From: DASQHY01 sp035602605
Lineage (GTDB): Bacteria > Acidobacteriota > Terriglobia > Acidiferrales > UBA7541
DNA: 64,000 bases
Reading direction: 5' to 3'
Assembly (NCBI GenBank): GCA_035602605.1
Contig: DATNLZ010000068.1
Coordinates: 112,151 to 176,150, forward strand
Positions within the stretch are counted from its first letter, which is position 1. Each line of letters starts with the position of its first letter. Positions 32,857 through 42,245 of this stretch are shown piece by piece. The notes below the pieces were generated by a model. The model was not told the DNA's origin, searched no databases, and saw only the letters and a program-made list of their open reading frames with translations. The position numbers and the translations under genes were made by a program.

Positions 32857-35556
32857 ATGAAGCAGCTGCTTAGGGTTTTGTTGCCTATGGTGTTCCTGGT
32901 TTCGATGCTTGGCGCACAGAGCAAGCCATCCGTTTCCACCCCTGCAACTGGGCTGCCGCCGCTGATTGATCGCGAACTAATCTTCGGGAATCCGGAGATT
33001 ACGGCGCCGCAGATTTCGCCTGACGGCAAGTACCTGGCGTTCATCAAGCCGTGGAAAGAGACGCGAAACATATGGGTGAAGAAAACAGAAGAACCATTCG
33101 CGAACGCGAAGCTGCTAACCACGGAAAAGAAGCGGCCCATTCCAAACTACTTTTGGAGCCGCGATGGGAAGTACATCCTATATATCAAGGACAACGACGG
33201 AGACGAAAACTTTAATGTGTATTCTGTTGATCCTGCGTCTGCGCCCGCTGCCGGAGCTGACGCACCACCTTCGCGAGACTTGACAGGTTTGAAGGGTGTG
33301 CGGGTGGCGCTATACAGCGTACCCAAGAACGACCCGGATGTCGTTTACATTGGCCTTAATGACCGCGACAAGGCCTGGCATGATCTTTACAAGCTGAAGC
33401 TTTCCACAGGCGAGCGAACTTTGGTTCGCAAGAACACGGAACGCATCGCGGCTTGGGTTTTTGATTTGACCGGTAAACTGCGGCTGGCCGAGCGGGTGAC
33501 CGATAGAGGCGACCAGGAAATGTTGCGTGTAGATGCGGATGGATTCAAAACCGTATACACGTGCGGAGTCTTCGAGAGCTGCGGACCGGTGCGCTTCCAC
33601 AAAGACGGCAAGCACGTGTATATGGAGACCAACAAGGGCGACGATGTGAACCTGGTTTCGCTGGTGCTGTTTGATCCCGACAGCGGAGAAGCGGAAATCG
33701 TGGAATCGGATCCTCTCAAACGAGTGGATTTTGGTTCGGCGATGTTCTCTGAGGTCACCGACGAGCTGGTATTGACTACCTACGAAGATGAGCGCATACG
33801 GCGGTACTTCAAAGACAAAGCGCTGGAAGCCGACTACAAGTGGTTGCAGGAAAAGCTGCCCGGAAGGGAAATAGCGTTGGGCTCGCGCAGCAGAAATGAG
33901 CGGCTGTGGCTGGTCAATGCAAATGGCGACACTGAACCGGGGGAAACGTATTTGTTTGACCGGACGGTGCACAAACTAACGAAGCAGTATCGGGTTCGCG
34001 AAACATTGCCTCGCGAACCTCTGGCGCAAATGAAAACGGTCCGCTACAAATCTTCGGATGGCTTAGAAGTACCGGCCTATTTGACATTGCCTAAGGGCGT
34101 GCCGGCGAAAGGACTTCCAACGCTGGTCGTACCTCACGGCGGACCGTGGGCCCGAGACATGTGGGGCTATAATTCGATCGCGCAATTTTTTGCCAACCGT
34201 GGTTATGCCGTACTTATGCCAAACTTCCGGGGATCGACCGGATATGGCAAAAAGTATCTGAACGCGGGGAACGGCGAGTGGGGCCGGAAAATGCAAGACG
34301 ACATCACGTGGGGAGTAAAGTATCTGGTGGCGGAGGGTATTGCGGATCCCCAGCACGTCGGAATTCTGGGGGGCTCCTACGGGGGATATGCGACGCTCGC
34401 AGGAGTGGCATTCACGCCCGACCTTTACAGCGCTGCCGTGGATATTGTCGGGCCATCGAACCTGATCACGCTGCTGGAGGCAATTCCCCCGTACTGGGAG
34501 TCTGGGCGAAAGATTATGTACGCGCGTATGGCCGATCTCGGAACGGCTGAAGGCAAGGCGTGGATGAAGGAGCGCTCACCATTAACTTCGGCGGACAAGA
34601 TCAAGACCCCGTTGCTGGTGGTCCAGGGCGCCAATGATCCGCGCGTAAATCGAGCCGAAGCCGAGCAAATTGTGATTGCACTACGGGACCGCGGATTTGC
34701 CGTGGAGTATCTGCTGGCTCCAGATGAGGGTCACGGCTTCGCCCGGCCGGTAAACAATATGGCGATGTTTATGGCGGCGGAGAAATTTTTGGCCAAACAT
34801 CTCGGCGGACGCTACCAGGAGGGCGGGACGCCGGAGGTAACCGAGCGACTGAAGGAAATAACGGTTGATCCGAAGACCGTGGTGCTAGCAAAGAAGGTAG
34901 ATGCAGCGAGAGTCGGAGCTCCCAAACCGGCTGTGGATCTGCAGCCTGGAACCTATAGATATCAGGCAAAGTTAGCGTTGGGTGGCCAAGAGGTGACCCT
35001 GAATATGTCGACAAGCATCAAGGAAGAAAACGGCACCTGGACAGCGACGGATACGATGGAGACGCCGATGGGGCAGGTAACCGACACGACGACTCTGGAG
35101 AAGGGTACGCTGACTTTGCAGAAGCGTAGTGTGCATCAGGGACTAGCGGCGATAAACATCAACGTGACTGGCAACCAGGCCACGGGCTCGATGACAATGA
35201 ATGGCCAGGAGCACCCAATATCAGTGGACCTGGGAGGGCCATTATTTGCGGATGGTGCTGGTGGGCAGCAGGCGATTGGGTCATTACCGCTAGCGGAAGG
35301 TTACACGACTACATTCCGTAACCTGGATGTGCGGAAGCAGAAGGTGAAACTGATGCAATTGAAGGTTGCAGGAACGGAGAAAGTGACGGTACCTGCGGGC
35401 ACGTTCGATACCTACAAGGTGCAGATTACATCTGCGGAGGGCGGCCCGGACAACGCGACAGTGTGGGTGGCCAAGGATTCCCGGAAGGCGGTGAAGATGT
35501 CCGCCGTATTGCCTGACAGGGGTGGGGCGACTATGACAGCGGAGCTGGCTCCCTAA
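32857..35556 (+). CDS. S9-family prolyl oligopeptidase-type peptidase with extra C-terminal domain
   Basis: An 899-residue exported peptidase. A signal peptide covers about residues 1-20. A beta-propeller (about 35-390) is followed by an alpha/beta-hydrolase domain with catalytic Ser507 in LGGSYGGYAT, the Asp in GANDPRVN and the His in DEGHGF, a complete triad. Residues from about 690 onward form an additional beta-rich domain (KVTVPAGTFDTYKVQI) of DUF3108-like appearance, not part of standard S9 enzymes. The ribosome-binding site AAGGAG precedes the ATG. Probably a periplasmic dipeptidyl or acylaminoacyl peptidase. Confidence 0.9.
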   Translation: MKQLLRVLLPMVFLVSMLGAQSKPSVSTPATGLPPLIDRELIFGNPEITAPQISPDGKYLAFIKPWKETRNIWVKKTEEPFANAKLLTTEKKRPIPNYFWSRDGKYILYIKDNDGDENFNVYSVDPASAPAAGADAPPSRDLTGLKGVRVALYSVPKNDPDVVYIGLNDRDKAWHDLYKLKLSTGERTLVRKNTERIAAWVFDLTGKLRLAERVTDRGDQEMLRVDADGFKTVYTCGVFESCGPVRFHKDGKHVYMETNKGDDVNLVSLVLFDPDSGEAEIVESDPLKRVDFGSAMFSEVTDELVLTTYEDERIRRYFKDKALEADYKWLQEKLPGREIALGSRSRNERLWLVNANGDTEPGETYLFDRTVHKLTKQYRVRETLPREPLAQMKTVRYKSSDGLEVPAYLTLPKGVPAKGLPTLVVPHGGPWARDMWGYNSIAQFFANRGYAVLMPNFRGSTGYGKKYLNAGNGEWGRKMQDDITWGVKYLVAEGIADPQHVGILGGSYGGYATLAGVAFTPDLYSAAVDIVGPSNLITLLEAIPPYWESGRKIMYARMADLGTAEGKAWMKERSPLTSADKIKTPLLVVQGANDPRVNRAEAEQIVIALRDRGFAVEYLLAPDEGHGFARPVNNMAMFMAAEKFLAKHLGGRYQEGGTPEVTERLKEITVDPKTVVLAKKVDAARVGAPKPAVDLQPGTYRYQAKLALGGQEVTLNMSTSIKEENGTWTATDTMETPMGQVTDTTTLEKGTLTLQKRSVHQGLAAININVTGNQATGSMTMNGQEHPISVDLGGPLFADGAGGQQAIGSLPLAEGYTTTFRNLDVRKQKVKLMQLKVAGTEKVTVPAGTFDTYKVQITSAEGGPDNATVWVAKDSRKAVKMSAVLPDRGGATMTAELAP

Positions 35557-35880
35557 CGGTCATTGTATTTCGAGCGATTTTGGGCAGAGAAAAAATCAGC
35601 GCGAGTGCGCGGCCGAAATCGCAGCCCCCCATAGCGAGCAAAAGAACCACGCCAAGCAAGAGTCTTACCGTGAAACTCTGGGAGGTTGGTTAAAAGGACC
35701 AGAGAAAATCGTACCGCAGTCTCAACCACAGATTTGTTCAGCGGCTTCTCACTGAAGTTTCTGCAACAGTTCCGCTAGCAAATTCTGTGTGGGCGCCATA
35801 CTTGCCGCCGCTTGTACGACCGAATCGAGGCTCTCTTTCTGAGGAGTCTAATCCACGACCGCAAATTGAGCTTGGCCGCA
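35557..35880. other. Intergenic stretch between convergent genes
   Basis: The 324 bases between the S9 peptidase gene and lpxB, which converge here, hold no convincing gene, RNA or clear hairpin-plus-T-run terminator that I can see. Confidence 0.4.
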
Positions 35881-37005
35881 TTAGATCATTCGAGCAATGA
35901 TCTCCGCCGCACGTTCGACCGCCCCAGGCGGACCGAGCCGCGCCCGGGCCATCGCTAAACCCCGGCGCATCTCGTCGCGCGCGGCAGCGGAATCGAGCAG
36001 ATGGGATACCTCAGAGGCCAAGCGCTGAGGTGTAAAATCCTTTTGGATGAGCTCCGGAACAACTTGCCGCCCAGCCACGAGGTTAACCATGGCAAAAAAA
36101 GGCGTTCGAACCAGAGGTTTTGCCACGAAAGCTGTTACGCGCGAAAGGCGATACACAACCACCATTGGCGTGTCAAGGAGTGCGGTTTCAATGGTGGCGG
36201 TGCCGCTGGAAACGACAGCGACGTCGGCAGCGGCTAGCGCGTCATAGGTGGCTCCTGCAACGATTTCGATCGCGACTTTCTTCGACAACGACGCCCCCCA
36301 TTCGATCATGTCCATACCCGGCGCCGCGGCCACGACAAATTGAATCGGTCGCTCATGGTGAAGCAAGCGACACGCCTCGGCTAAGACCGGCAAGTGATGC
36401 CTGAGCTCGCCAGGCCGGCTGCCGGGAAGCAAAGTGACCAGCGGGATAGCATGGTCAAGATGATGCGCACGGAAGAATTCTTCGCGTGAAGCCCCTGCTT
36501 TGACCTCGCCAACCAGCGGATGCCCGATGAATTGCACCCGTACACCGGCATCACGATAAAATTCTTCCTCAAACGGAAAAATACAGAGGGCTTGTGCGAA
36601 GCGGCGGCGGACCAATCGAGCGCGCCAGGGGCGCCAGGCCCAAAACTGCGGGCATACAAAATAAACGTTGCGAATCCCTCGCCGACGCAGCTTACGCGCG
36701 AGACGCAGATGGAACCCAGGAAAATCCACAAGGACTGCAAGAGGCGGTTTGCGCCGCTCGGCTTCGAAGACCAGCCGACGCATGGCCCGGCGTAAGACGG
36801 GGAGTCGCTGAAACACTTCGCTGATGCCAACGACAGCAACTTCGGAATTATCAGCAACAAGTTCGACACCGGCCTCGTGCATATGCGTCCCGCCTAAACC
36901 AAACAAAGAAACGTTGGCGCGCTGTTGCAGAGCTTTGGCAAGACGCGCGGCGTACATGTCGCCGGAAACTTCGCCGGCAGAAACCAGGATTGGTGTAGGC
37001 GTCAT
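35881..37005 (-). CDS. lpxB: Lipid-A-disaccharide synthase
   Basis: A 374-residue glycosyltransferase of family GT19, which joins UDP-2,3-diacylglucosamine to lipid X to make the lipid A disaccharide at the inner face of the inner membrane. Seen are ILVSAGEVSGDMYAARL at the start, VDFPGFHLRLARKLRRRGI, YFVCPQFWAWRPWRA, and LLPGSRPGELRHHLPVL. The start is taken at ATG 37005 to match the family N-terminus; a TTG at 37035 would add ten residues. It lies 12-42 bases after a lipid-exporter-type ABC gene. The presence of lpxB shows a Gram-negative envelope with lipid A. Confidence 0.93.
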   Translation of the reverse strand: MTPTPILVSAGEVSGDMYAARLAKALQQRANVSLFGLGGTHMHEAGVELVADNSEVAVVGISEVFQRLPVLRRAMRRLVFEAERRKPPLAVLVDFPGFHLRLARKLRRRGIRNVYFVCPQFWAWRPWRARLVRRRFAQALCIFPFEEEFYRDAGVRVQFIGHPLVGEVKAGASREEFFRAHHLDHAIPLVTLLPGSRPGELRHHLPVLAEACRLLHHERPIQFVVAAAPGMDMIEWGASLSKKVAIEIVAGATYDALAAADVAVVSSGTATIETALLDTPMVVVYRLSRVTAFVAKPLVRTPFFAMVNLVAGRQVVPELIQKDFTPQRLASEVSHLLDSAAARDEMRRGLAMARARLGPPGAVERAAEIIARMI

Positions 37006-37047
37006 GGAGAGTGGAGCAAAAAGAACAGTCCGCAAAACCTTGCGGGA

Positions 37048-38928
37048 TCAGTCATGGGCAGGCAAAGGAGTAGCTGCAGCATCGGATGCTGGGGCCGACA
37101 ACGGCGCGCGGAGTTCCTGGTCCTTATACTGTAGCTGATAGAGGCGGTAATAAATTCCTCGTTGCCCCAGCAGTTGCTGATGCGTGCCATGCTCGCGCAA
37201 ACGACCCTTATGGAAAACCAGAATTCGGTGAGCGTGTTGAATGGTGCTCAGACGATGGGCAATCACCAGAGACGTGCGTCCACGAAGCAGACGATCAAGG
37301 GCCTCGCGAATGAGCAATTCGGTTTTTGTGTCCACACTGGAAGTTGCCTCGTCAAGTATGAGGAATGCCGGATTATGAGCGAGGGCACGAGCGAAGCTGA
37401 TGAGCTGGCGCTGACCGACGGAAAAGGTCGCGCCGCGTTCGGTTACTTGGGTCTCCACGCCGGCCGATAATGAACCGACAAAAGTGCCGAGGCCAACTTC
37501 GTCGAGCGCGCGTTGTACCGTGGCGCGGTCGATTCCTTCGGTGCCAAGGCGCACGTTTGTTTCGAGCGAACCTGTAAACAAGAATGGGTCTTGCAACACA
37601 ATGCCGAAATGCCGCCGTAGGTCCTGCAAGTTGAGTTTCCGAATGTCCACGCCATCGAGGAGAATTTCGCCGCGTTGGATATCGTAAAAGCGCAGAAGAA
37701 GCTGAATGACAGTCGTCTTGCCGGCGCCGGTGTGGCCGACGATAGCAAGAGTCTGCCCGGGCGCTACGTGAAAGGAGACGTCGCGGAGCACCCAGTCGGC
37801 GTCGGTTGGATTCTGACCGCCTCCGTAGGCGAACCACACGTTGCGGAATTCGATCTCACCGCGGGGTTTTGTCAATATGAGCTGCTCTGCCGGGGAACTG
37901 ATGGTTATCCGCTCATCGAGTAGCCTGAAAATTCGTTCCGAGGCGGCCATTGCAGACTGCAAGACATTGAATTTTTCGCTGAGGTCCTGGATGGGCCGGA
38001 AAAACCGCTGCGCATATTGCATGAACGCGACCAAGATGCCCAGAGTTAAAGTCCCCGCAAGAATACGCAAGCCGCCGAACCAAAAAACCAGAGCAATCGC
38101 TGCGACGCTTAATAATTCGACAGTAGGATAGAAAAGGGCGAAATAAAGGATCGCGTCCTTGTAGGCGAGCATGTGATCGCGATTTCGCCGTGCGAATTCC
38201 TCCTGGGCCTTTGGCTCACGATTGAAGAGCTGTACAACGCTCATTCCGCTGATGTATTCCTGCAGGAAAGCGTTGATGCGCGCAATGGCGGTTCGAATGA
38301 GGCGGTTGGACTCACGCACGTATTTGCGGAAAAAATAAGTAACGATCAGGATGCAAGGCAGAGAGGCGAGCGCTGCCAGCGCCAATCGCCAATCAATACG
38401 CAACAGCACAGCGATCATCACGACCAGCAGAAAAAAGTCGTTGATCATGGTAACCACGCCTGCTGCAAACAAATCGTTGAGCGCATCCACGTCCGTGGTC
38501 ACGCGAGTGACGAGCCGACCAACGGGATTTTGATCAAAATAGCGCATCGGCAAGCGCTGGAGATGAGAGAAAATTTCCGCGCGCATGTCGTACATGGTCT
38601 GCTGGCCGACGCGCTGCATCAGACGGATTTGTACGTATTGAACCGCAAAGCCCGCCAGCAACACTGCGAGATATACCAGGCTTACCCAGCCGACCCCTCG
38701 CCATGCCTCGCTTTTCACGATGTCGCCATGTAGAGCGGGCATAAAAAAGCGATCAATCGCTACCTGAAAAAGTGCCGGCGGCGCAAGTTCCAGCGGAGTC
38801 ACCACAAGTGTGAGCAGCAGCGCGAAAATGACCCGCCACTTGTACGGGCGGAGATAGTGCAGGAGCCTCTTCAACAAGCGCGCGTCGTACGGCTTGCCAA
38901 GGGCCTCTTCGTCGTGGGGGTTGCTCAT
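37048..38928 (-). CDS. ABC exporter half-transporter, subunit B (MsbA/MdlB-like)
   Basis: A 626-residue fusion of a six-helix type IV exporter membrane domain (about 20-330) and an ATP-binding domain. Walker A is GHTGAGKTT, Walker B ILDEATSSVD with the catalytic Glu, and the H-loop IAHRLST. The signature motif is changed from LSGGQ to FSVGQ. It overlaps the next half-transporter by four bases, so the two form a heterodimer. The altered signature here and an altered Walker B in the partner together make one weak ATP site, as in BmrCD and TM287/288. Substrate unknown; the neighbouring lpxB allows a lipid or lipid A role. Confidence 0.9.
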   Translation of the reverse strand: MSNPHDEEALGKPYDARLLKRLLHYLRPYKWRVIFALLLTLVVTPLELAPPALFQVAIDRFFMPALHGDIVKSEAWRGVGWVSLVYLAVLLAGFAVQYVQIRLMQRVGQQTMYDMRAEIFSHLQRLPMRYFDQNPVGRLVTRVTTDVDALNDLFAAGVVTMINDFFLLVVMIAVLLRIDWRLALAALASLPCILIVTYFFRKYVRESNRLIRTAIARINAFLQEYISGMSVVQLFNREPKAQEEFARRNRDHMLAYKDAILYFALFYPTVELLSVAAIALVFWFGGLRILAGTLTLGILVAFMQYAQRFFRPIQDLSEKFNVLQSAMAASERIFRLLDERITISSPAEQLILTKPRGEIEFRNVWFAYGGGQNPTDADWVLRDVSFHVAPGQTLAIVGHTGAGKTTVIQLLLRFYDIQRGEILLDGVDIRKLNLQDLRRHFGIVLQDPFLFTGSLETNVRLGTEGIDRATVQRALDEVGLGTFVGSLSAGVETQVTERGATFSVGQRQLISFARALAHNPAFLILDEATSSVDTKTELLIREALDRLLRGRTSLVIAHRLSTIQHAHRILVFHKGRLREHGTHQQLLGQRGIYYRLYQLQYKDQELRAPLSAPASDAAATPLPAHD

Positions 38929-40880
38929 ACGCGTTCGAGCTCTTCTTCGAGTAATTGCTTTTGATGAAGATCTGCGTAATAACCGCCGGCTGCGAGAAGT
39001 TCAGCGTGCGTTCCGCGCTCGATAATGCTCCCGTCGCGAAGGACCACAATCTGATCGGCGTTCTTTACAGTGGAGACGCGATGCGAAATCAGAATCGTAG
39101 TACGCTCGCGCATAACGTCTTTCAAACTCTGGAGAATCTTCTCTTCGGTATCGGTGTCCACGCTCGCCAGAGCGTCATCGAGGATCAAGATCCTTGGTTC
39201 CCGAATGATGGCCCGAGCAAGCGCGGTGCGTTGCTTTTGTCCGCCCGACAATGTTATGCCGCGCTCGCCGACCGGTGTGTCGTACCGATCAGGGAAATCC
39301 TCGATATCGGAGTCCAGGCTGGCGATTTGCGCGGCTTCGCGGATGCGCTCAGGATCAGAATCGTTCGTGCCGAAGGCGATGTTTCCCCCGACGGTTTCGC
39401 TGAACAAGTACGTGTCTTGCGGCACGTATCCGATGGCGCGTCGCAAGCGCTCAAGCGGCCACTCGCGAATCGGACGACCGTCTAGAAACAGCGTTCCCGG
39501 CGGCGCTTCCCACAACCGCGCGACCAGAGCTGCGAGCGTGGTCTTACCGCTGCCTGTCGGGCCAACGATAGCCAAGGTTGTGCCTGCAGGGACGCGAAGA
39601 TTTATATCCTGCAAGATTGCCTCGCTTCCCATACCGCTGCCGCTGCCAGCGCTATGACTCCGTGAGGAGCCGTTTCCTGAAGCAGTGGGATAAGCAAATG
39701 TCAGGCGGCGAAATTCAATATCACCCGAGAGAGGAACGTCCGGCGGGACGCGAGCCTCGCGGTCGTTGATGGCCGGCTGGGCATGCAAGATATAACTGAG
39801 GCGGCCCATCGAAGCTGCGCCCCGCTGAAAAATGTTTGTGACCCAGCCGAGAGCGATCATCGGCCAGACCAGCATGCCCAGATAGGAATAAAACGCAATT
39901 AGCGCTCCGAGCGAAAGCTTCCCATTCAGTAGCAGGTGACCGCCTCGCCACAAAACAATCAAAAACGTCACGCCGATAAGGCCTTGTAGCGAAGGCATGA
40001 ACATGCTCCAGGTTCGAATCAAAAGCATGTTGCGCGAAACATACAGGCGGTTGGGCGCATCGAAACTGCGGATTTCAGCATCTTCCTGGCCATAAGCGCG
40101 GACAACGCGCACGCCCGAAAGATTTTCCTGAACGCGTGCGGAAAGTGTGGCCAGCGCTGCCTGAATTTGTTCATACAGTTGGTGAATCACTTGACCAAAA
40201 TAGCGTACGACAATGGCCACGATCGGCACCGGGATCAATACCCAGAAAGTGAGAGCCGGAGAAAGCTTGACCATCAACAGGATTGCCAGCAGCATGGTGG
40301 CCAAAGTAGTCGCACTGTACATGATGCCGGGACCAAGGACCATGCGCACTGCGTTCAGGTCGTTGGTGGTTCGCGACATCAGCTCGCCGGTGCGATTGCG
40401 GACGTAGAACTCCGGCTCGAGCAACACCAGCCGCGACAGCAAATCGTTTCGGATATCGTACTCGATGTCGCGCGAAACGCCGATCAGCGTCCAGCGCGTC
40501 CAGAATGAGAATGCCCCCTTGATGGCTACGAGGCCCACCAGCACCAGGCAATAGATCGCAAGGGTATGCCTGCTGTGGGGTTGATAAAAAGGAACAAGGC
40601 GGCTAAACGAAAACCCGGAGCCGGCAACCGCCACTGCTGGGTGGCCGAGAGATCCTTGGGCGGTGAGAGGTTGAGGGCTACCGGCGAGTGAGTCCGTAAT
40701 AATGCCGGTCGCAAGGGGAATGAGATTGCCAACGATACTCATCACCGCCAGAGCAGCGAGACCCAGCGCGACGCCGCCTTTATAGCGCAGCAGATATGGT
40801 CGGAGAGAAGCGAGGTTTTTCCAAGACGAGACCGGTTGGCCCGGCTTGTTTCCTTTGGTGCTGTGCGCTGCAGTGCTCAT
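38925..40880 (-). CDS. ABC exporter half-transporter, subunit A (degenerate-site partner)
   Basis: A 651-residue membrane plus ATP-binding protein. Walker A is GPTGSGKTT and the signature is the standard LSGGQKQR, but Walker B reads LILDDALASVD, where Asp replaces the catalytic Glu. This is the pattern of the non-hydrolysing site in heterodimeric exporters such as BmrC and TM287. The linker between domains contains a serine/glycine-rich insert (GNGSSRSHSAGSGSGMGSE). It overlaps its partner gene by four bases and the upstream lipoprotein gene by four bases. Confidence 0.9.
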   Translation of the reverse strand: MSTAAHSTKGNKPGQPVSSWKNLASLRPYLLRYKGGVALGLAALAVMSIVGNLIPLATGIITDSLAGSPQPLTAQGSLGHPAVAVAGSGFSFSRLVPFYQPHSRHTLAIYCLVLVGLVAIKGAFSFWTRWTLIGVSRDIEYDIRNDLLSRLVLLEPEFYVRNRTGELMSRTTNDLNAVRMVLGPGIMYSATTLATMLLAILLMVKLSPALTFWVLIPVPIVAIVVRYFGQVIHQLYEQIQAALATLSARVQENLSGVRVVRAYGQEDAEIRSFDAPNRLYVSRNMLLIRTWSMFMPSLQGLIGVTFLIVLWRGGHLLLNGKLSLGALIAFYSYLGMLVWPMIALGWVTNIFQRGAASMGRLSYILHAQPAINDREARVPPDVPLSGDIEFRRLTFAYPTASGNGSSRSHSAGSGSGMGSEAILQDINLRVPAGTTLAIVGPTGSGKTTLAALVARLWEAPPGTLFLDGRPIREWPLERLRRAIGYVPQDTYLFSETVGGNIAFGTNDSDPERIREAAQIASLDSDIEDFPDRYDTPVGERGITLSGGQKQRTALARAIIREPRILILDDALASVDTDTEEKILQSLKDVMRERTTILISHRVSTVKNADQIVVLRDGSIIERGTHAELLAAGGYYADLHQKQLLEEELERV

Positions 40881-41470
40881 CTCAAGTGCGAGGGAAGCGT
40901 CTCCAGCGCCGGCACTTCGTTGAGAAAATGCTGATAAGTGCGGTCCAGCGACTGATACCGCTTGGTCGCAGGATTCCAGCGCACTCCGATCGGAGAAACA
41001 TGCGCGCCACCGGTGGCCGGTTGCAGAGGTATGAAGTAAAGTTGTAAGCCTTTTTCGGTGTCTTGCTCATACTGCAAGCGCCAACCACTGACGGGAACGA
41101 GAGGAGTAAGTCCAAGAAAACCCTTCGGATTCTTCAAGTGCTCATCGCAGCGCAGCACTTCTTTCCATTTACCCTGGTCATTTTCAGCTACTACCAGGCG
41201 CGTAAAGAGAATTCCCGGCGCAACTCCTGGCGGAGTTTTCGGCAGACGATTGATGGTCACGAGCTGCTGCTTCCCTGTTTTCGCCAGATCGCCGAAAATC
41301 AGCACTTCCGCATCAGAGCCAAGTAACGTCTTGGCCACTTCGGTTACGTCCGCTGGAATCTCTGGCGCAGCTGATTTCGCCGGGGCTTCTACAGTCTTGG
41401 GCGGCGGTTGGGAACAGCCACATAGGCAGATTGCACAAAACACCAGCATCAACGCCACAAGTACCCGCAT
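40877..41470 (-). CDS. Lipoprotein of unknown function
   Basis: A 197-residue protein with a lipobox signal (VFCAICLCGC, the last Cys being the lipid-bearing residue), a proline/alanine-rich spacer, and a beta-rich domain that I cannot place. It overlaps the exporter subunit A gene by four bases and so is the first gene of a lipoprotein-exporter-exporter-lpxB run. A periplasmic partner of the exporter is possible but unproven. Confidence 0.75.
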   Translation of the reverse strand: MRVLVALMLVFCAICLCGCSQPPPKTVEAPAKSAAPEIPADVTEVAKTLLGSDAEVLIFGDLAKTGKQQLVTINRLPKTPPGVAPGILFTRLVVAENDQGKWKEVLRCDEHLKNPKGFLGLTPLVPVSGWRLQYEQDTEKGLQLYFIPLQPATGGAHVSPIGVRWNPATKRYQSLDRTYQHFLNEVPALETLPSHLR

Positions 41471-41490
41471 TGATTCTCCAGGAATCAGTC

Positions 41491-42186
41491 CTACTGCTCC
41501 AAGCGCGTGGACTCGGTCGCGGTTACGATATCATCCAGCCGCCGCTTAAAATCCTCTTCACCTTCGGACCACAGCAGCACACGTTCGACGGGAAGCGCTT
41601 CTTCGATCACGTTCACCCAATTCATCAACCGTTGGATGTTCTCTCGAGTCTTTTCGTGATACTGGCGCAAATTCTCTTTGCGAGACATTGCCGCGATAAA
41701 CGAGGCCTCGAGCGGATGCTCGGTGGGGACGACGGCAGCAGTTTGCGAGCCGAGCAGTCCCGCGTGGCCCGTAAACAGGTGCTCGAAGCCGATGCCGACT
41801 TCGAAATGGCCCATTTCAGCGGTGACTCCGGAGTCGAATTCCAGACCGAAGCACGAAATCTGCAGCTCTTGAGGCCGCTTTTGCCAGCGGCCTAAAGCGT
41901 TGTCGTACACCCAAAGGTCCCAGAAGGCCTGCGCAAAGTATGCGGTGTCTGCGTGGCGGTGGTCGCGGGCGCGGGCCACGACTGCTGAGGCATCCAGCGG
42001 CTGGCTGCGCATGTCCCATTCCGCAAGGGGAGTCTCCGCCATGTCCACAGCTTGAATAGTAAGTGAGAGAATTCCAGGCTTTTCGGCGGCGAAGGGAATT
42101 GTGCTCAGAAGCTTTTCAAATTGCTCGAGCATTATGGCTTCGCCATAGCCGCGGGTCCATATCCGGAGGTAGGCTCGATTGGCCAT
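41491..42186 (-). CDS. Conserved hypothetical protein, 231 residues
   Basis: A soluble protein without a recognised motif, beginning MANRAYLRIWTRGYGEAIML. It has an alpha/beta first half, a middle stretch WDLWVYDNALGRWQKRPQEL and a helical C-terminus rich in charged residues (SRKENLRQYHEKTRENIQRL). It ends 20 bases before the lipoprotein gene, so it may be the head of that operon. I do not know its function. Confidence 0.7.
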   Translation of the reverse strand: MANRAYLRIWTRGYGEAIMLEQFEKLLSTIPFAAEKPGILSLTIQAVDMAETPLAEWDMRSQPLDASAVVARARDHRHADTAYFAQAFWDLWVYDNALGRWQKRPQELQISCFGLEFDSGVTAEMGHFEVGIGFEHLFTGHAGLLGSQTAAVVPTEHPLEASFIAAMSRKENLRQYHEKTRENIQRLMNWVNVIEEALPVERVLLWSEGEEDFKRRLDDIVTATESTRLEQ

Positions 42187-42245
42187 GACCCATCATTATA
42201 CAGGTTCTTGCCATTCACTGAACCCCAGCGTCAGGCGTGCGGGAA

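Noticed and set aside
33310..33972. Minus-strand open frame of 220 codons opposite the S9 peptidase
   Set aside because: Antisense shadow of the propeller region, no ribosome-binding site and no motif.
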